Shown in pieces: positions 32,460 through 40,930 of a DNA stretch of 64,000 nucleotides. Under the pieces are notes generated by a model. That model had not been told where the DNA came from. It was given only the letters and a program-made list of their open reading frames with translations, and ran no database searches. The position numbers were made by a program, and so were the translations under genes. Within the stretch, counting starts at the first letter, position 1. Each line of letters starts with the position of its first letter. Source of the DNA: an uncultured Robinsoniella sp. (GTDB taxonomy: Bacteria; Bacillota; Clostridia; Lachnospirales; Lachnospiraceae); the NCBI GenBank assembly GCA_900540475.1, contig UQGG01000008.1, forward strand, positions 136,173-200,172, in the 5' to 3' direction.

Positions 32460-33443
32460 CTAAAAATTCCTCCAATCCAGCATCATACTTGTTGGACACA
32501 TCTTAGGGACTGTAATATCGTGATATACCTGATTACATTCCTTTGGATTCCGCAGTTCATACATCTCTTCTATAACCTTAATTCTTTCAGCCGCTAAAAA
32601 TTCCATGGCGGAATGGATATGTCCGTAGGAACTGTGAGAATGCAGCTCGTCTGATTTTAAGGGTATAGACCACTCCCATCCTCCATGAATGCTGATAAAA
32701 CTGTAAAATAATTCATACAACAGAGTATGTGCATCCCAGTCAGAACCTTTTTTCCACGGCACACCAATCTGAAAGATCTCACCCCGCTTGCGCATGTAAG
32801 GGATTGCACTGTGCAGTGCATTCTCATTACCGGAGCACTCATACATGGTTGCCACCTGTTTTTTTAGCCGGGGCCATTCTTCAAGAGATTTGCCTACATG
32901 AACCAGCCCTGTTTTCCTTGCTATGTTTCTCCGTTCCTCTGACGGATCTACCGCATAAACCTCATAGCCGAAACTATCGGCAATCTGGGCACACATCAGC
33001 CCAACCATCCCAAGACCGGTAACCACCACTTTTTCCACCGGTTTTGCTGCAGAATGATAAATAGATGTCATGGATACTGCTGCATATCTGCCGAATAGGG
33101 CATGTTCCGGCTTTACCTCCCGGGGTACCGAAATGGTGTCATCTGCTTTGAGTTTAACGTATAAAGTATGATGTTCATTGTGATAAAACAGATCACCTTC
33201 CTTTAACCCCTTTACTTCTGCTCCCACCTTCACAACCTTGGCTATGGAAGATGATCCCGTCTCCATAGGATAGCTATCGGCCTGGAATTCCTGTGTAAAA
33301 CCACCCCTTTCAGAACCGCTTGAAATCAGGGACAGCACATTTTTCCCTAATATTTCATCCGGCTTCAGGGTTTCGTCAAAATCCACCTCTATAAGTGCCG
33401 CTTCTTTCTTTTTTATAAATGCCACTCTTAAGTCTTTTAACAT
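32460..33443 (-). CDS. Medium-chain dehydrogenase/reductase-like protein
   Basis: 327 residues. GroES-like N-terminal domain (about 1-115) and Rossmann domain (about 130-270) with VVVTGLGMVGLMCAQ and a basic-poor VDPSEERR after strand 2, suggesting NAD. The segment where zinc alcohol dehydrogenases have CGSD reads LISSGSERGG (39-48), with no cysteine, and there is no four-cysteine structural zinc loop. The catalytic zinc is probably absent or held differently. It may act on a keto or hydroxy sugar together with the Gfo/Idh/MocA protein. GGAGG lies 5 bp before the ATG. Confidence 0.82.
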   Translation of the reverse strand: MLKDLRVAFIKKKEAALIEVDFDETLKPDEILGKNVLSLISSGSERGGFTQEFQADSYPMETGSSSIAKVVKVGAEVKGLKEGDLFYHNEHHTLYVKLKADDTISVPREVKPEHALFGRYAAVSMTSIYHSAAKPVEKVVVTGLGMVGLMCAQIADSFGYEVYAVDPSEERRNIARKTGLVHVGKSLEEWPRLKKQVATMYECSGNENALHSAIPYMRKRGEIFQIGVPWKKGSDWDAHTLLYELFYSFISIHGGWEWSIPLKSDELHSHSSYGHIHSAMEFLAAERIKVIEEMYELRNPKECNQVYHDITVPKMCPTSMMLDWRNF

Positions 33444-33469
33444 TTCTATCCTCCAAATTGATAAGACAT

Positions 33470-34285
33470 CTACTTTAGTTTTCCTTCGCCATCATATGTA
33501 AGCGTTTTCTCGACCTTTCCTGTCGCCGCCCATTCACATGCGCGCACAAACATTTGCCGGAACTCCCGGGGACAAAAGCTGAGCATTGTATTTTCACCCA
33601 GTCCATGTCCTGTATAATAAGGCCATACATGTCCTAACAATTGATTAAATGTGCGCCCTTTTCCATAACTGCCGGTAATGGCAACAGGTTCCCTGTTACC
33701 CGTTCCCTGTACTCCGTGGCGAGAAATCACTTCCGGATCGGAATAGGCACTTGCCAGCACTTCAAAAGCTACCTGCTGCACATTTTCACAATTGCAAAAG
33801 ATCTCATCTTTTGTGTCAAAATCTTTAAGTCCCTGCATAATTGGATGTTCCGGCATCTCTACCGTGACATGTGCTTCTGCATAATCACCGTGAGATGTTT
33901 CTTCCCTCCACAAAAGCCCTGCCATTTTTTCGATTTCTTCCCATGCTGCATTTCCTACTGCTGGCCAATAGCAGGGATGGTCGCCATGCAGGAATACAAA
34001 TCCGGCTCCGTTAAATACCGCTTTTTCAAGACGTTCCTGTTCTTCCTTTACATTAAACCGGTAATTCCCACAGTTGAAGACAAATACATCACAGTCTTCC
34101 ATAAGATTACCCTCGAAGTATTTATTAAAACCCATATCCCCAATTCCCGGTTCATCACATACCATAAGGATATCAAATGCCCCGGTTTTATCCAGAATAA
34201 TTTTATTATTCACTGCTACACGGTGAACATCATGTCCGCCCATGTGTACGTCTCCAATTAAATACTGTAATTTTATTTTGTGCAT
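33470..34285 (-). CDS. ThuA-like protein (trehalose-utilisation family fold)
   Basis: 271 residues with the ThuA/class-I glutamine amidotransferase-like fold: KLQYLIGDVHMGGHDV at the start, AGFVFLHGDHPCYWPAVGN (His-Gly-Asp-His) in the middle, and ITGSYGKGRTFNQLLGHVWPYYTGHG near the end. Known ThuA works in 3-keto-disaccharide metabolism with ThuB, a Gfo/Idh/MocA oxidoreductase. Here a Gfo/Idh/MocA gene lies 40 bp upstream, the same pairing. The exact reaction of the family is not settled. GAAGGAG precedes the ATG. Confidence 0.82.
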   Translation of the reverse strand: MHKIKLQYLIGDVHMGGHDVHRVAVNNKIILDKTGAFDILMVCDEPGIGDMGFNKYFEGNLMEDCDVFVFNCGNYRFNVKEEQERLEKAVFNGAGFVFLHGDHPCYWPAVGNAAWEEIEKMAGLLWREETSHGDYAEAHVTVEMPEHPIMQGLKDFDTKDEIFCNCENVQQVAFEVLASAYSDPEVISRHGVQGTGNREPVAITGSYGKGRTFNQLLGHVWPYYTGHGLGENTMLSFCPREFRQMFVRACEWAATGKVEKTLTYDGEGKLK

Positions 34286-34325
34286 CTTTTTCTCCTTCTT
34301 CCGGTCTTCTTACCGCCGTATCCCG

Positions 34326-35192
34326 TCAACTTTCTGCTCGCGGCATTTCCACCCAGTGGTCCGGACGCTGTCTGGCGGTTCTGGCCGCATCTATCAACGC
34401 CAGAACTTCCAGCGTTTCTTCCTTTTGCACAGGTACTTCCTTCGTCTCGAAGAAATCCAGAATCACTTTCATGGTATTAACATAATAATCAGAACTGTCC
34501 AGGCGTTCTCCCTTTTCACCATCAGACACCATAAAATTAAATTCTGCCCATGGATTTGGTGTCTGTGTAAAACTTGCCGTTCTTCCATCTCCATAGTCCA
34601 GGATTAACTGCGTGACCCTGCTACCCACAGCGAAACTTTTCACTCGTTTTACACCGGTTCCCATAACCGTTACAATGGGCTCAAACTGATGTACTGCATA
34701 ATTTGACAAGTCGTGCGGTCCCACAGTAGACATAAATTTTGTATTTCCATTTTCCCGCTCCATATAATCCAGAATACTCTTGCAATAACGCTGTGCTGAA
34801 GTAGAAAAGACGGGCGTCCTATGTGCCTCTGCATAGGCGAACAGCTCTTGTCCTGTTTTAAGATCCGGAGCGAAAGTCTTATCCACAAATACCGGTTTGC
34901 CACTTGCCAGAGGCAGTTTACATACTTCTTTATGCCAGGCGGAATTATCTGCGGCAATTACCATAATCGCATCTACGGATTCAATCATCTCCTCCATACT
35001 GTCAGCCTGATGTACGTGATTTTTTCTGCACCACTGCTCTGTAGTCATTCCATGCTCACAGTCATGGAGTGCATAGGCGCTGGTCAGGGATGCGTCATAT
35101 CCGTATTTATAAATAGCTTCCCGCAGAAATCCCGGATAATAATTTGCATGCCAGTTGTCCAGATAATAATCTGCAAATCCTATTTTCAACAT
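34326..35192 (-). CDS. Gfo/Idh/MocA-family oxidoreductase
   Basis: 288 residues, shorter than most family members (about 340-390). The Rossmann N-terminus is MLKIGFADYYLDNWHANYYPG, so the usual GXGXXG loop is replaced. The catalytic lysine motif (EKP in most) is FVDKTFAPD with Lys105. The C-terminal half has the beta-sheet substrate domain with VGSRVTQLILDYGDGRTASF. It probably oxidises or reduces a sugar hydroxyl or keto group with NAD(P). It overlaps the 80-residue upstream gene by 7 bp. The changed nucleotide loop and short length suggest a divergent clade. Confidence 0.85.
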   Translation of the reverse strand: MLKIGFADYYLDNWHANYYPGFLREAIYKYGYDASLTSAYALHDCEHGMTTEQWCRKNHVHQADSMEEMIESVDAIMVIAADNSAWHKEVCKLPLASGKPVFVDKTFAPDLKTGQELFAYAEAHRTPVFSTSAQRYCKSILDYMERENGNTKFMSTVGPHDLSNYAVHQFEPIVTVMGTGVKRVKSFAVGSRVTQLILDYGDGRTASFTQTPNPWAEFNFMVSDGEKGERLDSSDYYVNTMKVILDFFETKEVPVQKEETLEVLALIDAARTARQRPDHWVEMPRAES

Positions 35193-35428
35193 ACTTCCTT
35201 CTCCCCTTCTTTCCGTGGTTTCTCATCTTCTTCCCGTATTTCAAACTCCAGTTTTGTAAGATTTGAATAGTACCTGTCTGCGGCAACTAGCGCAACCGCG
35301 GCAATATAGCGAATTTCTTCCAGATCTTTTTCTGTCTTAGATCCAAATATACTTTGAAAAGTTCCCTTTGGAGCAGAAATTTCTTCGTTGATCTCTTTCA
35401 TCAGCTTTGTATAATCTAAACGGTTCAT
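35186..35428 (-). CDS. Small soluble protein of unknown function
   Basis: 80 residues, start MNRLDYTKLMKEINEEISAPKG, with GTGAGGGA upstream. It is charged and probably helical; no membrane segment, cysteine motif or known domain is recognised. One helix contains EEIRYIAAVALVAADRYYSNL and the tail is acidic-basic (REEDEKPRKEGEKEVC). It overlaps the start of the Gfo/Idh/MocA gene by 7 bp and lies 22 bp after the VOC gene, so it is translated as part of the operon. It may be a small subunit or a partner of the oxidoreductase; that is a guess from position. Confidence 0.7.
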   Translation of the reverse strand: MNRLDYTKLMKEINEEISAPKGTFQSIFGSKTEKDLEEIRYIAAVALVAADRYYSNLTKLEFEIREEDEKPRKEGEKEVC

Positions 35429-35450
35429 TCTGTAATTCCCTCACTTTCTT

Positions 35451-36266
35451 CTATTGAAACAGATCCGGTAACCGGTCAGGGATGCGGTCAAATACATCTG
35501 CCGTTCTTCCATCTGTATACATCTGGAAAAACTCAATCACTTCACCTGCGATTCCCTGACAAAAACAAATTCTCAGATTAGACCAGTCATAAGCCTCATG
35601 GGTGATTTTTCCCCCAAGCTCCACAACTTTCTGTGCAGCCGCATCTACATCTTCTGTCAGCAGGCTGTAATGGGTATACGCCCTGGGCGCGGCCGCGTAT
35701 TCTCCGCCTGTAAAAAGCTCCAGTTCCCTCATATCATTTAACTGTATGGAACAACCCCACTCCCAGTCTTCTTTCAGCTTTGCACCTAAGCCTTCATAGA
35801 AGCGGATACATGCCTTCATATCCGGTACAGTCAATGCCACATGCACAAAATTCTTTATATAATTACCATCGACAATCGGCTCCTGCATAACTCCGTTTTT
35901 CTGAATATACCAAAATTCTATTTCTTCACCCGATGGTGTCCTTACAAACGCCATTCTAAGATTCTGGTAAGTATATGGTTCGGGATCTTCTGGTCTGGAG
36001 ATCATTGCCCCATATTCCAATGCCCGTCGGAATGTCCGGTCCACATCAAAGGTATTCAGACAAATATGGGTGATACCGGATTTATCCCACTCTTTCGTAC
36101 CTTCCGGGCAAATTTCCATAATTACTCCATCCGGTGTCGCAACAATGGCATTATAATCATCTCTGCGTTTCAACAGAAGCCCCAGACCATCGCAGTAAAA
36201 ATACACCGCTTCATCTACATCGGGGACATTCATTGATATGTGATCGATTCCTTGAATCATACTCAT
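35451..36266 (-). CDS. Two-module VOC-superfamily protein
   Basis: 271 residues made of two VOC modules. Module 1 (about 5-122) has His9, Glu51, His67 and Glu117. Module 2 (about 138-250) has His142, Glu183, His199 and Glu245. Every metal-ligand position is filled in both, so there may be two active sites within one chain. The protein is unrelated in detail to the single-module VOC protein further down the operon. The function is unknown; a lyase or epimerase on an oxidised sugar is possible. AAAGGAGC precedes the ATG; the permease gene ends 16 bp upstream. Confidence 0.85.
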   Translation of the reverse strand: MSMIQGIDHISMNVPDVDEAVYFYCDGLGLLLKRRDDYNAIVATPDGVIMEICPEGTKEWDKSGITHICLNTFDVDRTFRRALEYGAMISRPEDPEPYTYQNLRMAFVRTPSGEEIEFWYIQKNGVMQEPIVDGNYIKNFVHVALTVPDMKACIRFYEGLGAKLKEDWEWGCSIQLNDMRELELFTGGEYAAAPRAYTHYSLLTEDVDAAAQKVVELGGKITHEAYDWSNLRICFCQGIAGEVIEFFQMYTDGRTADVFDRIPDRLPDLFQ

Positions 36267-36282
36267 ATTCTGCTCCTTTCTT

Positions 36283-37125
36283 TTACCCCTTAACAGCCCC
36301 TGCTGTGGTATTTACATAATACTTCTGGCAGAAAAGAAATACGATAATAATCGGTATTACGGATACCACCGTCCCTGCTGCTACACTGCCAAATTTATAG
36401 TTAAACTGCCCGTTCAGATATTTCAACCCTGCAGCCACAGGATATTTGTCTACATTCAATACAATCAGCGGCCATAAGAAATTATTCCATTTATTGATAA
36501 AATCCATAATGATAACCGTCGCGATCATTGGTACAATCTGGGGAAGCATAATTTTCCACCATATTTTCAATTCCGAAGCGCCGTCAATTCTAGCTGCTGC
36601 AAGCAGTTCCGATGAAATATCTGCATATGCCGTTTTCAGCAATATGATATTGAACACGGTCACCGAGTTTGGAAGAATAACGCCCCAGAAATTATCATTT
36701 AGTCCCATCTTTGAAATTGTTATATAATTGACAACAAGCCCTGCTGCAGCCGGGATTATCATCGTGGCAAGCAGTAATGTATTAATCATTTTTCTACCAT
36801 AGAAATCAAGTTTTGCCAGTGGATATGCACACAGGGAACCAAAGATAACATCCAGTGTTATGCCTCCAACAGTAATAATGAGAGAGTTTAACAGCATCTT
36901 CCCAATGTTCAGCAGAGAAAACACCGATTCATAATTGCCAAAGGACGGCTCCTTAGGAAACAGGTTTAACGTGTATATATTCTCTGTCACTTTAAAAGAA
37001 GAACTGGTCATCCATAAAAAAGGTCCCGCACATATTAATGCAATAATAAGAAGTATCAGGTAACGTCCGACAGTTGTCCTGATTTTTTTTACTTTACTTT
37101 TTCTCTTTCTGTCTGTTCCTGTCAT
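36283..37125 (-). CDS. CUT1 sugar ABC importer permease (MalG type)
   Basis: 280 residues, six membrane segments, basic N-terminus MTGTDRKRKSKVKKIR. The EAA loop is LLAAARIDGASELKIWWKIMLP (about 175-196), and the end is KYYVNTTAGAVKG as usual for the second permease. Its ATG overlaps the upstream permease stop (ATGA, 4 bp). It works with the partners at 37122 and 38101; no ATPase gene is nearby. Confidence 0.95.
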   Translation of the reverse strand: MTGTDRKRKSKVKKIRTTVGRYLILLIIALICAGPFLWMTSSSFKVTENIYTLNLFPKEPSFGNYESVFSLLNIGKMLLNSLIITVGGITLDVIFGSLCAYPLAKLDFYGRKMINTLLLATMIIPAAAGLVVNYITISKMGLNDNFWGVILPNSVTVFNIILLKTAYADISSELLAAARIDGASELKIWWKIMLPQIVPMIATVIIMDFINKWNNFLWPLIVLNVDKYPVAAGLKYLNGQFNYKFGSVAAGTVVSVIPIIIVFLFCQKYYVNTTAGAVKG

Positions 37126-38015
37126 GCCTCTTTTTCTCCTCTCTTACTTAATGCAAACTGCATACATGTAAATACGCATATCATAACGGCGCTGACCAGG
37201 CCAATTGCAGCAGAATATCCAAAATCATAGCTGTTAAATGCCATCTTATAAGAATAATAGTTAATAACATAGGTTGCTTTATTCGGACCACCATTTGTCA
37301 TAGTAAATACCACATCAAATACTCCTACAGCCGCGATAATCGAAATCATAGAGCAGAATCCAATCTGATTTTTCAAAAGAGGCAGCCGTACTTTCCAGAA
37401 TGTCTGCCATGCGTTGGCTCCGTCAATTTTTGTTGCATCGATAATTTCCTCCGGAAATGACTGCAGTGCGGAAAGATACATCATCATGTAATAACCGATT
37501 CCCTGCCAGATTGTCACCGCCATCAGAACAATCAACGCAATTTTAGAATCCGAAAGAAATAAAATCGGTTTTGAAATTACATCCCATTTCATAAGCAATG
37601 CATTAATTATTCCATCGGGATCAAATATGAATTTCCAGATGATTGATACTGCTACCATGGAAGTAACTACCGGCATATAAATCAATACACGAAAGGCAGA
37701 ATTTCCACGAAATTTATTATTCATCAGCAATGCAAGCAATATAGCCAGTATCTGAAGAATCGGAACTACGATTACGAACAGACAGGAATTTTTTAATGAC
37801 AGCCAGAAATCCGGATCACCAGCCAGTCTTTTGAAATTTTCAAATCCGATAAAGTTTGTAGTGCCACCTACCGCCGAGTAGTCTGTAAATGCAAGTGGGA
37901 TACTGAATACAATGGGATAAAACACAAAGATTCCCAGGATAATCAGAGCCGGAGCCATAAATACATAGGAAATTATGGTTGTTCTCATTTTCTGTGCTCT
38001 AAATAATTTTTTCAT
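37122..38015 (-). CDS. CUT1 sugar ABC importer permease (MalF/UgpA type)
   Basis: 297 residues with six membrane segments, starting MKKLFRAQKMRTTIISYVFMAPALIILG. The EAA loop is EEIIDATKIDGANAWQTFWKVRLP-like (about 190-213). TTGGAGAG lies 7 bp before the ATG at 38015; the TTG at 38030 is part of that site, so the longer reading is rejected. A perfect stem-loop (38038-38071) precedes it. Confidence 0.94.
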   Translation of the reverse strand: MKKLFRAQKMRTTIISYVFMAPALIILGIFVFYPIVFSIPLAFTDYSAVGGTTNFIGFENFKRLAGDPDFWLSLKNSCLFVIVVPILQILAILLALLMNNKFRGNSAFRVLIYMPVVTSMVAVSIIWKFIFDPDGIINALLMKWDVISKPILFLSDSKIALIVLMAVTIWQGIGYYMMMYLSALQSFPEEIIDATKIDGANAWQTFWKVRLPLLKNQIGFCSMISIIAAVGVFDVVFTMTNGGPNKATYVINYYSYKMAFNSYDFGYSAAIGLVSAVMICVFTCMQFALSKRGEKEA

Positions 38016-38037
38016 ACAGTTTCTCTCCAATAGAATA

Positions 38038-38071
38038 GCTGCTGCAAAAATTTGCTGTCTTTTGCAGCAGC
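38038..38071 (-). other. Perfect 12-bp stem-loop between binding-protein and permease genes
   Basis: GCTGCTGCAAAA (38038-38049) and TTTTGCAGCAGC (38060-38071) pair with a 10-base loop, 30 bp after the binding-protein stop. On the minus strand there is no long T-run after it, which fits partial termination or 3'-end protection rather than full stop. Confidence 0.75.
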
Positions 38072-38100
38072 ATGTGATTTATTTGTCATTGTTTCCGCAT

Positions 38101-39390
38101 CTATTTCTGATTTTCTGCCAACAGTTTATTAACACGGTCTTCACACTGTTTCAGCGCCTCTTCCGGGCTCATATTATCTGCAAAAATTGCTGCCATCATT
38201 TCATCAATTTCCAGCTTTACTGCATTATCATTTGGAATCCCCATGGTCATATCTGTACTCTTCATAGCAGCCAGAGCAGCATAATAATTCGTTCTGCCCT
38301 CAACAGTCTCCATATCAGACTTAAAGTAATCGTCATTGGCTGCTGCTTTTGTAGTAGGGAATACGGAAGCTGCCTCACAGAATGCCAACTGATTCTTGTC
38401 GTTTGTGATATAATTAGCAAATTTAATCGCTTCTTCCTGTTTCTTGCTGTTAGCCGGTACTACCAGATTCATAACAGCTGCTCCGGTAAAACCGCCTGGC
38501 CCATACAGTGATTCCGCAACATCTGTCAATTCATATTTTTCCGGGGACTCATCTCTTATTCGTGCAATTGTCTGAGGTCCTCCGCAAAGCATTCCAAGAT
38601 TTCCATTGGCATACATCTGACGGTCATTGTCCCAATTATCCCATCCATCTGTCCGGTCTACCATAATTGCTCCGTCATCTGCATATTTTATAAGCCGGTT
38701 TATCAGCTCTACTGCTTCCTGACAATTAAATGCTGCCTTTGTTTTATCTTCAGAAAGAATCGGAATGTCATAGTAACAGAGCATATGGTACATAGAACTT
38801 GGTGTAATCAGCCATGCGCCTGTTTTTTCTTTAAAATCTGCAGCCAGGTCAAATGCTTCATCCCAGGTCGTCGGCACTTTTTCAATGCCTGCTTCTTTAA
38901 AAAGTTCTGTATTATATGTAACTACGTTTGGTGTAGAGTACCAGGGGAATGCATAGACACCATCATACAGCTTTGCAGATTCATACATAGAATCAATATA
39001 AATTGATTTCTGTTCCTCTGTTGCCGCTTCATCTAGATTCAGCAGCGCCTCTTTGCCTGCCAGTGTCAGCGCCAGCTGTGACCAGATATTAACAACGTCG
39101 GGAGGATTACTTCCTGCTGTGGCAGCCAGAAGTTTCTGCTCTATGGCATCGTATGGGAGATCCTGCCACTTCACTTCTATCTCCGGATTCTCTTCTTCAT
39201 ATTTATCAATCAGCCCCTGTATAAAGTCCGTATATGTGGGCGCCAATGCAAGTGTCCAGAATTCAATACTGGTCTTTCCGTCATTGGATGCAGACCCTCC
39301 TTTTGAATCCCCTGAACCTCCACATGCTGCCATGGACATTGTCATTGCTGCTGCCAAAATTATTGCGGTCACCTTTTTTACCTTTCTCAT
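38101..39390 (-). CDS. Sugar-binding lipoprotein of a CUT1 ABC importer
   Basis: 429 residues, family 1 extracytoplasmic solute-binding protein. The signal peptide has lipobox MSMAAC with lipidated Cys23, then a Gly/Ser linker and the mature start TSIEFWTLALAPTYTDFIQGLIDKYEEENP. TWDEAFDLAADF, YAFPWYSTPNVVTYN and the C-terminal MSPEEALKQCEDRVNKLL helix are typical. It heads the 13-gene operon, with AGGAGG before the ATG, a near-consensus promoter and a palindromic operator upstream. The ligand is unknown, presumably the glycoside degraded by the operon. Confidence 0.95.
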   Translation of the reverse strand: MRKVKKVTAIILAAAMTMSMAACGGSGDSKGGSASNDGKTSIEFWTLALAPTYTDFIQGLIDKYEEENPEIEVKWQDLPYDAIEQKLLAATAGSNPPDVVNIWSQLALTLAGKEALLNLDEAATEEQKSIYIDSMYESAKLYDGVYAFPWYSTPNVVTYNTELFKEAGIEKVPTTWDEAFDLAADFKEKTGAWLITPSSMYHMLCYYDIPILSEDKTKAAFNCQEAVELINRLIKYADDGAIMVDRTDGWDNWDNDRQMYANGNLGMLCGGPQTIARIRDESPEKYELTDVAESLYGPGGFTGAAVMNLVVPANSKKQEEAIKFANYITNDKNQLAFCEAASVFPTTKAAANDDYFKSDMETVEGRTNYYAALAAMKSTDMTMGIPNDNAVKLEIDEMMAAIFADNMSPEEALKQCEDRVNKLLAENQK

Positions 39391-39411
39391 TTTCTACCTC
39401 CTAAGTTTTGA

Positions 39412-39432
39412 AAAGGTTTTCTGAAAACCTTT
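39412..39432. promoter_or_regulatory. 21-bp perfect palindrome, probable LacI-type operator
   Basis: AAAGGTTTTC and GAAAACCTTT flank a single central T. It lies about 10-30 bp downstream of the predicted transcription start and 22 bp before the binding-protein ATG. A bound repressor there would block elongation or initiation. The adjacent divergent LacI-type gene is the obvious candidate. Confidence 0.75.
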
Positions 39433-39447
39433 ACATTTAATGAGCTT

Positions 39448-39476
39448 AATATACTCTTTTCTCAATGGCTTGTCAA
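39448..39476 (-). promoter_or_regulatory. Near-consensus promoter of the 13-gene operon
   Basis: On the minus strand TTGACA (39476-39471), a 17-bp spacer and TATATT (39453-39448). Confidence 0.85.
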
Positions 39477-39691
39477 CAAAAAATCTCAATATTTTTTTCG
39501 TTCAGACTATTTTATACATTCTTGTAGAATTTACCGCACCTATTTTGTATAAAATGTATATATTTATAAGCGTTTTTTTTAACCTTTTATCTTTCATTGT
39601 TTAAATTGGTCATTGAAATATCTTTTTTCCTATATGCCTTCATTGGAAAATACGCTTTATTTTGCTTTATTCCATTTCCGTTACATTACCC

Positions 39692-39705
39692 GGTATTGAA
39701 ATACC
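39692..39705. promoter_or_regulatory. 14-bp palindrome upstream of the LacI-type gene
   Basis: GGTATT-GA-AATACC is palindromic around a 2-base centre, about 30 bp upstream of the likely -10 (39737). It differs from the operator at 39412 but shares the GGT...ACC ends. It may be an autoregulatory site. Confidence 0.4.
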
Positions 39706-39736
39706 AATATCTGTATGCTAAACTATATACCAATGA

Positions 39737-39742
39737 TATAAT
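39737..39742 (+). promoter_or_regulatory. Probable -10 of the LacI-type gene
   Basis: TATAAT lies 24 bp before the start. The -35 region is poor (TATGCT at 17-bp spacing). Confidence 0.4.
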
Positions 39743-39765
39743 TTCAGTAATAGATGGAGGTACTT

Positions 39766-40821
39766 ATGGATAAAAATGTAACAATTGTTCAGATAGCCGA
39801 AGAGAGCGGAGTCTCAATCGCTACGGTTTCCAGAGTTTTAAACGGCACTGTTCCTGTCTCGCCTAAAACCAAAGCCCGGGTCGAAGAGGTTATAAAGAAA
39901 TACCACTACTCCCCCAATACATTGGCACAGGGACTCATTCTCCGTCAGACAAAGACTCTGGGGGTTATCGTTCCTGATATTACAAATCCGTATTTCTCCA
40001 CATTGTTTAGCGAGATTGAACGTTCCGCACATCAATCAAACTATTCTGTTATCCTCTGCAATACCTCCTTTTCCGCCGCCTCCTATGCTGATGGGGAACG
40101 GGAAAAAGAAGATAAATATTTTCAGATGATTCTTGACAAGAAAGTAGATGGAGTTATTATTGCCGGCGGGCAAATTGATTTATGTGAAATAAGTGAAGAT
40201 TACAGAGATGCGCTGAGACGTCTGGCATTCTCCATACCGGTAATTGTAATTGGAAGATCCCTGCCCGGGATTCCCTGTACCTTTATAAATAAAGAAAATG
40301 ATAAAGGCTTATCTATTGCACTCCGCTACCTTGCTTCACTTGGACATCGGCGGATTGGATTTGTCGGCGGAGAACGCGGTGTTCATATTACAGAATCCAG
40401 ACTCAATGTATATCACGAGACAGTCCGGGCACTAGGCCTGGATGATGACCCATCCCTTATATCCACTTCTAACTACTACATGTCTGATGGATATAATGCA
40501 GCCAGGCAGCTGCTAGATCAGGCTCCCACAGTAACCGCCATGTTGGCGATGAATGATAATGTATCCATTGGGGCACTGCGGGCTGCTGCTGATTGCGGTA
40601 TTTTCATTCCAAGTGATATGGCATTGATCAGCTGTGACCAGTTTTACGACGGCAGTTTTCTGACACCTCGCCTGACAAGCCTGAACCGACATAATGAACG
40701 GCTGGGCAGATATGTAATTTCTTTATTGCTCAGTCTTATACAGAACACTGCTCCTCCCAAAGAGCCTGACTTTTCTCCTGAACTGGTAATCCGGGAAAGC
40801 AGCGGCAAACGCATTAAATAA
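39766..40821 (+). CDS. LacI-family regulator of the 13-gene catabolic operon
   Basis: 351 residues. HTH and hinge at 1-about 55 (VTIVQIAEESGVSIATVSRVLNG, then KARVEEVIKKYHYSPN). The effector domain covers about 60-345, with TLGVIVPDITNPYFSTLFSEIER, GHRRIGFVGGERG and TAMLAMNDNVSIGALRAA. The start at 39766 has GGAGG 5 bp upstream; the in-frame ATG at 39754 overlaps that site and is rejected. It is divergent from the operon and ends in its own terminator. It probably binds the palindrome at 39412-39432. Confidence 0.95.
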   Translation: MDKNVTIVQIAEESGVSIATVSRVLNGTVPVSPKTKARVEEVIKKYHYSPNTLAQGLILRQTKTLGVIVPDITNPYFSTLFSEIERSAHQSNYSVILCNTSFSAASYADGEREKEDKYFQMILDKKVDGVIIAGGQIDLCEISEDYRDALRRLAFSIPVIVIGRSLPGIPCTFINKENDKGLSIALRYLASLGHRRIGFVGGERGVHITESRLNVYHETVRALGLDDDPSLISTSNYYMSDGYNAARQLLDQAPTVTAMLAMNDNVSIGALRAAADCGIFIPSDMALISCDQFYDGSFLTPRLTSLNRHNERLGRYVISLLLSLIQNTAPPKEPDFSPELVIRESSGKRIK

Positions 40822-40872
40822 AAACAGCCACACTAAGAAAATAACAATTCTTCTTAGTATGGCTGTTTTTTC
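40820..40872. terminator. Bidirectional terminator between LacI and dltD-like genes
   Basis: AAAAACAGCCACACTAAGAA pairs with TTCTTAGTATGGCTGTTTTT (about 19 bp, one mismatch) around a short A/T loop. A T-run exists on both strands. Confidence 0.9.
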
Positions 40873-40930
40873 AATCCCTTTATGGAAATATCCAATTTAT
40901 TATACAAGGCATTAATTACGTATACCTGCT

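Noticed and set aside
33641..34261. 206-residue plus-strand frame
   Set aside because: It is antisense to the ThuA-like gene and has no family resemblance or ribosome binding site.
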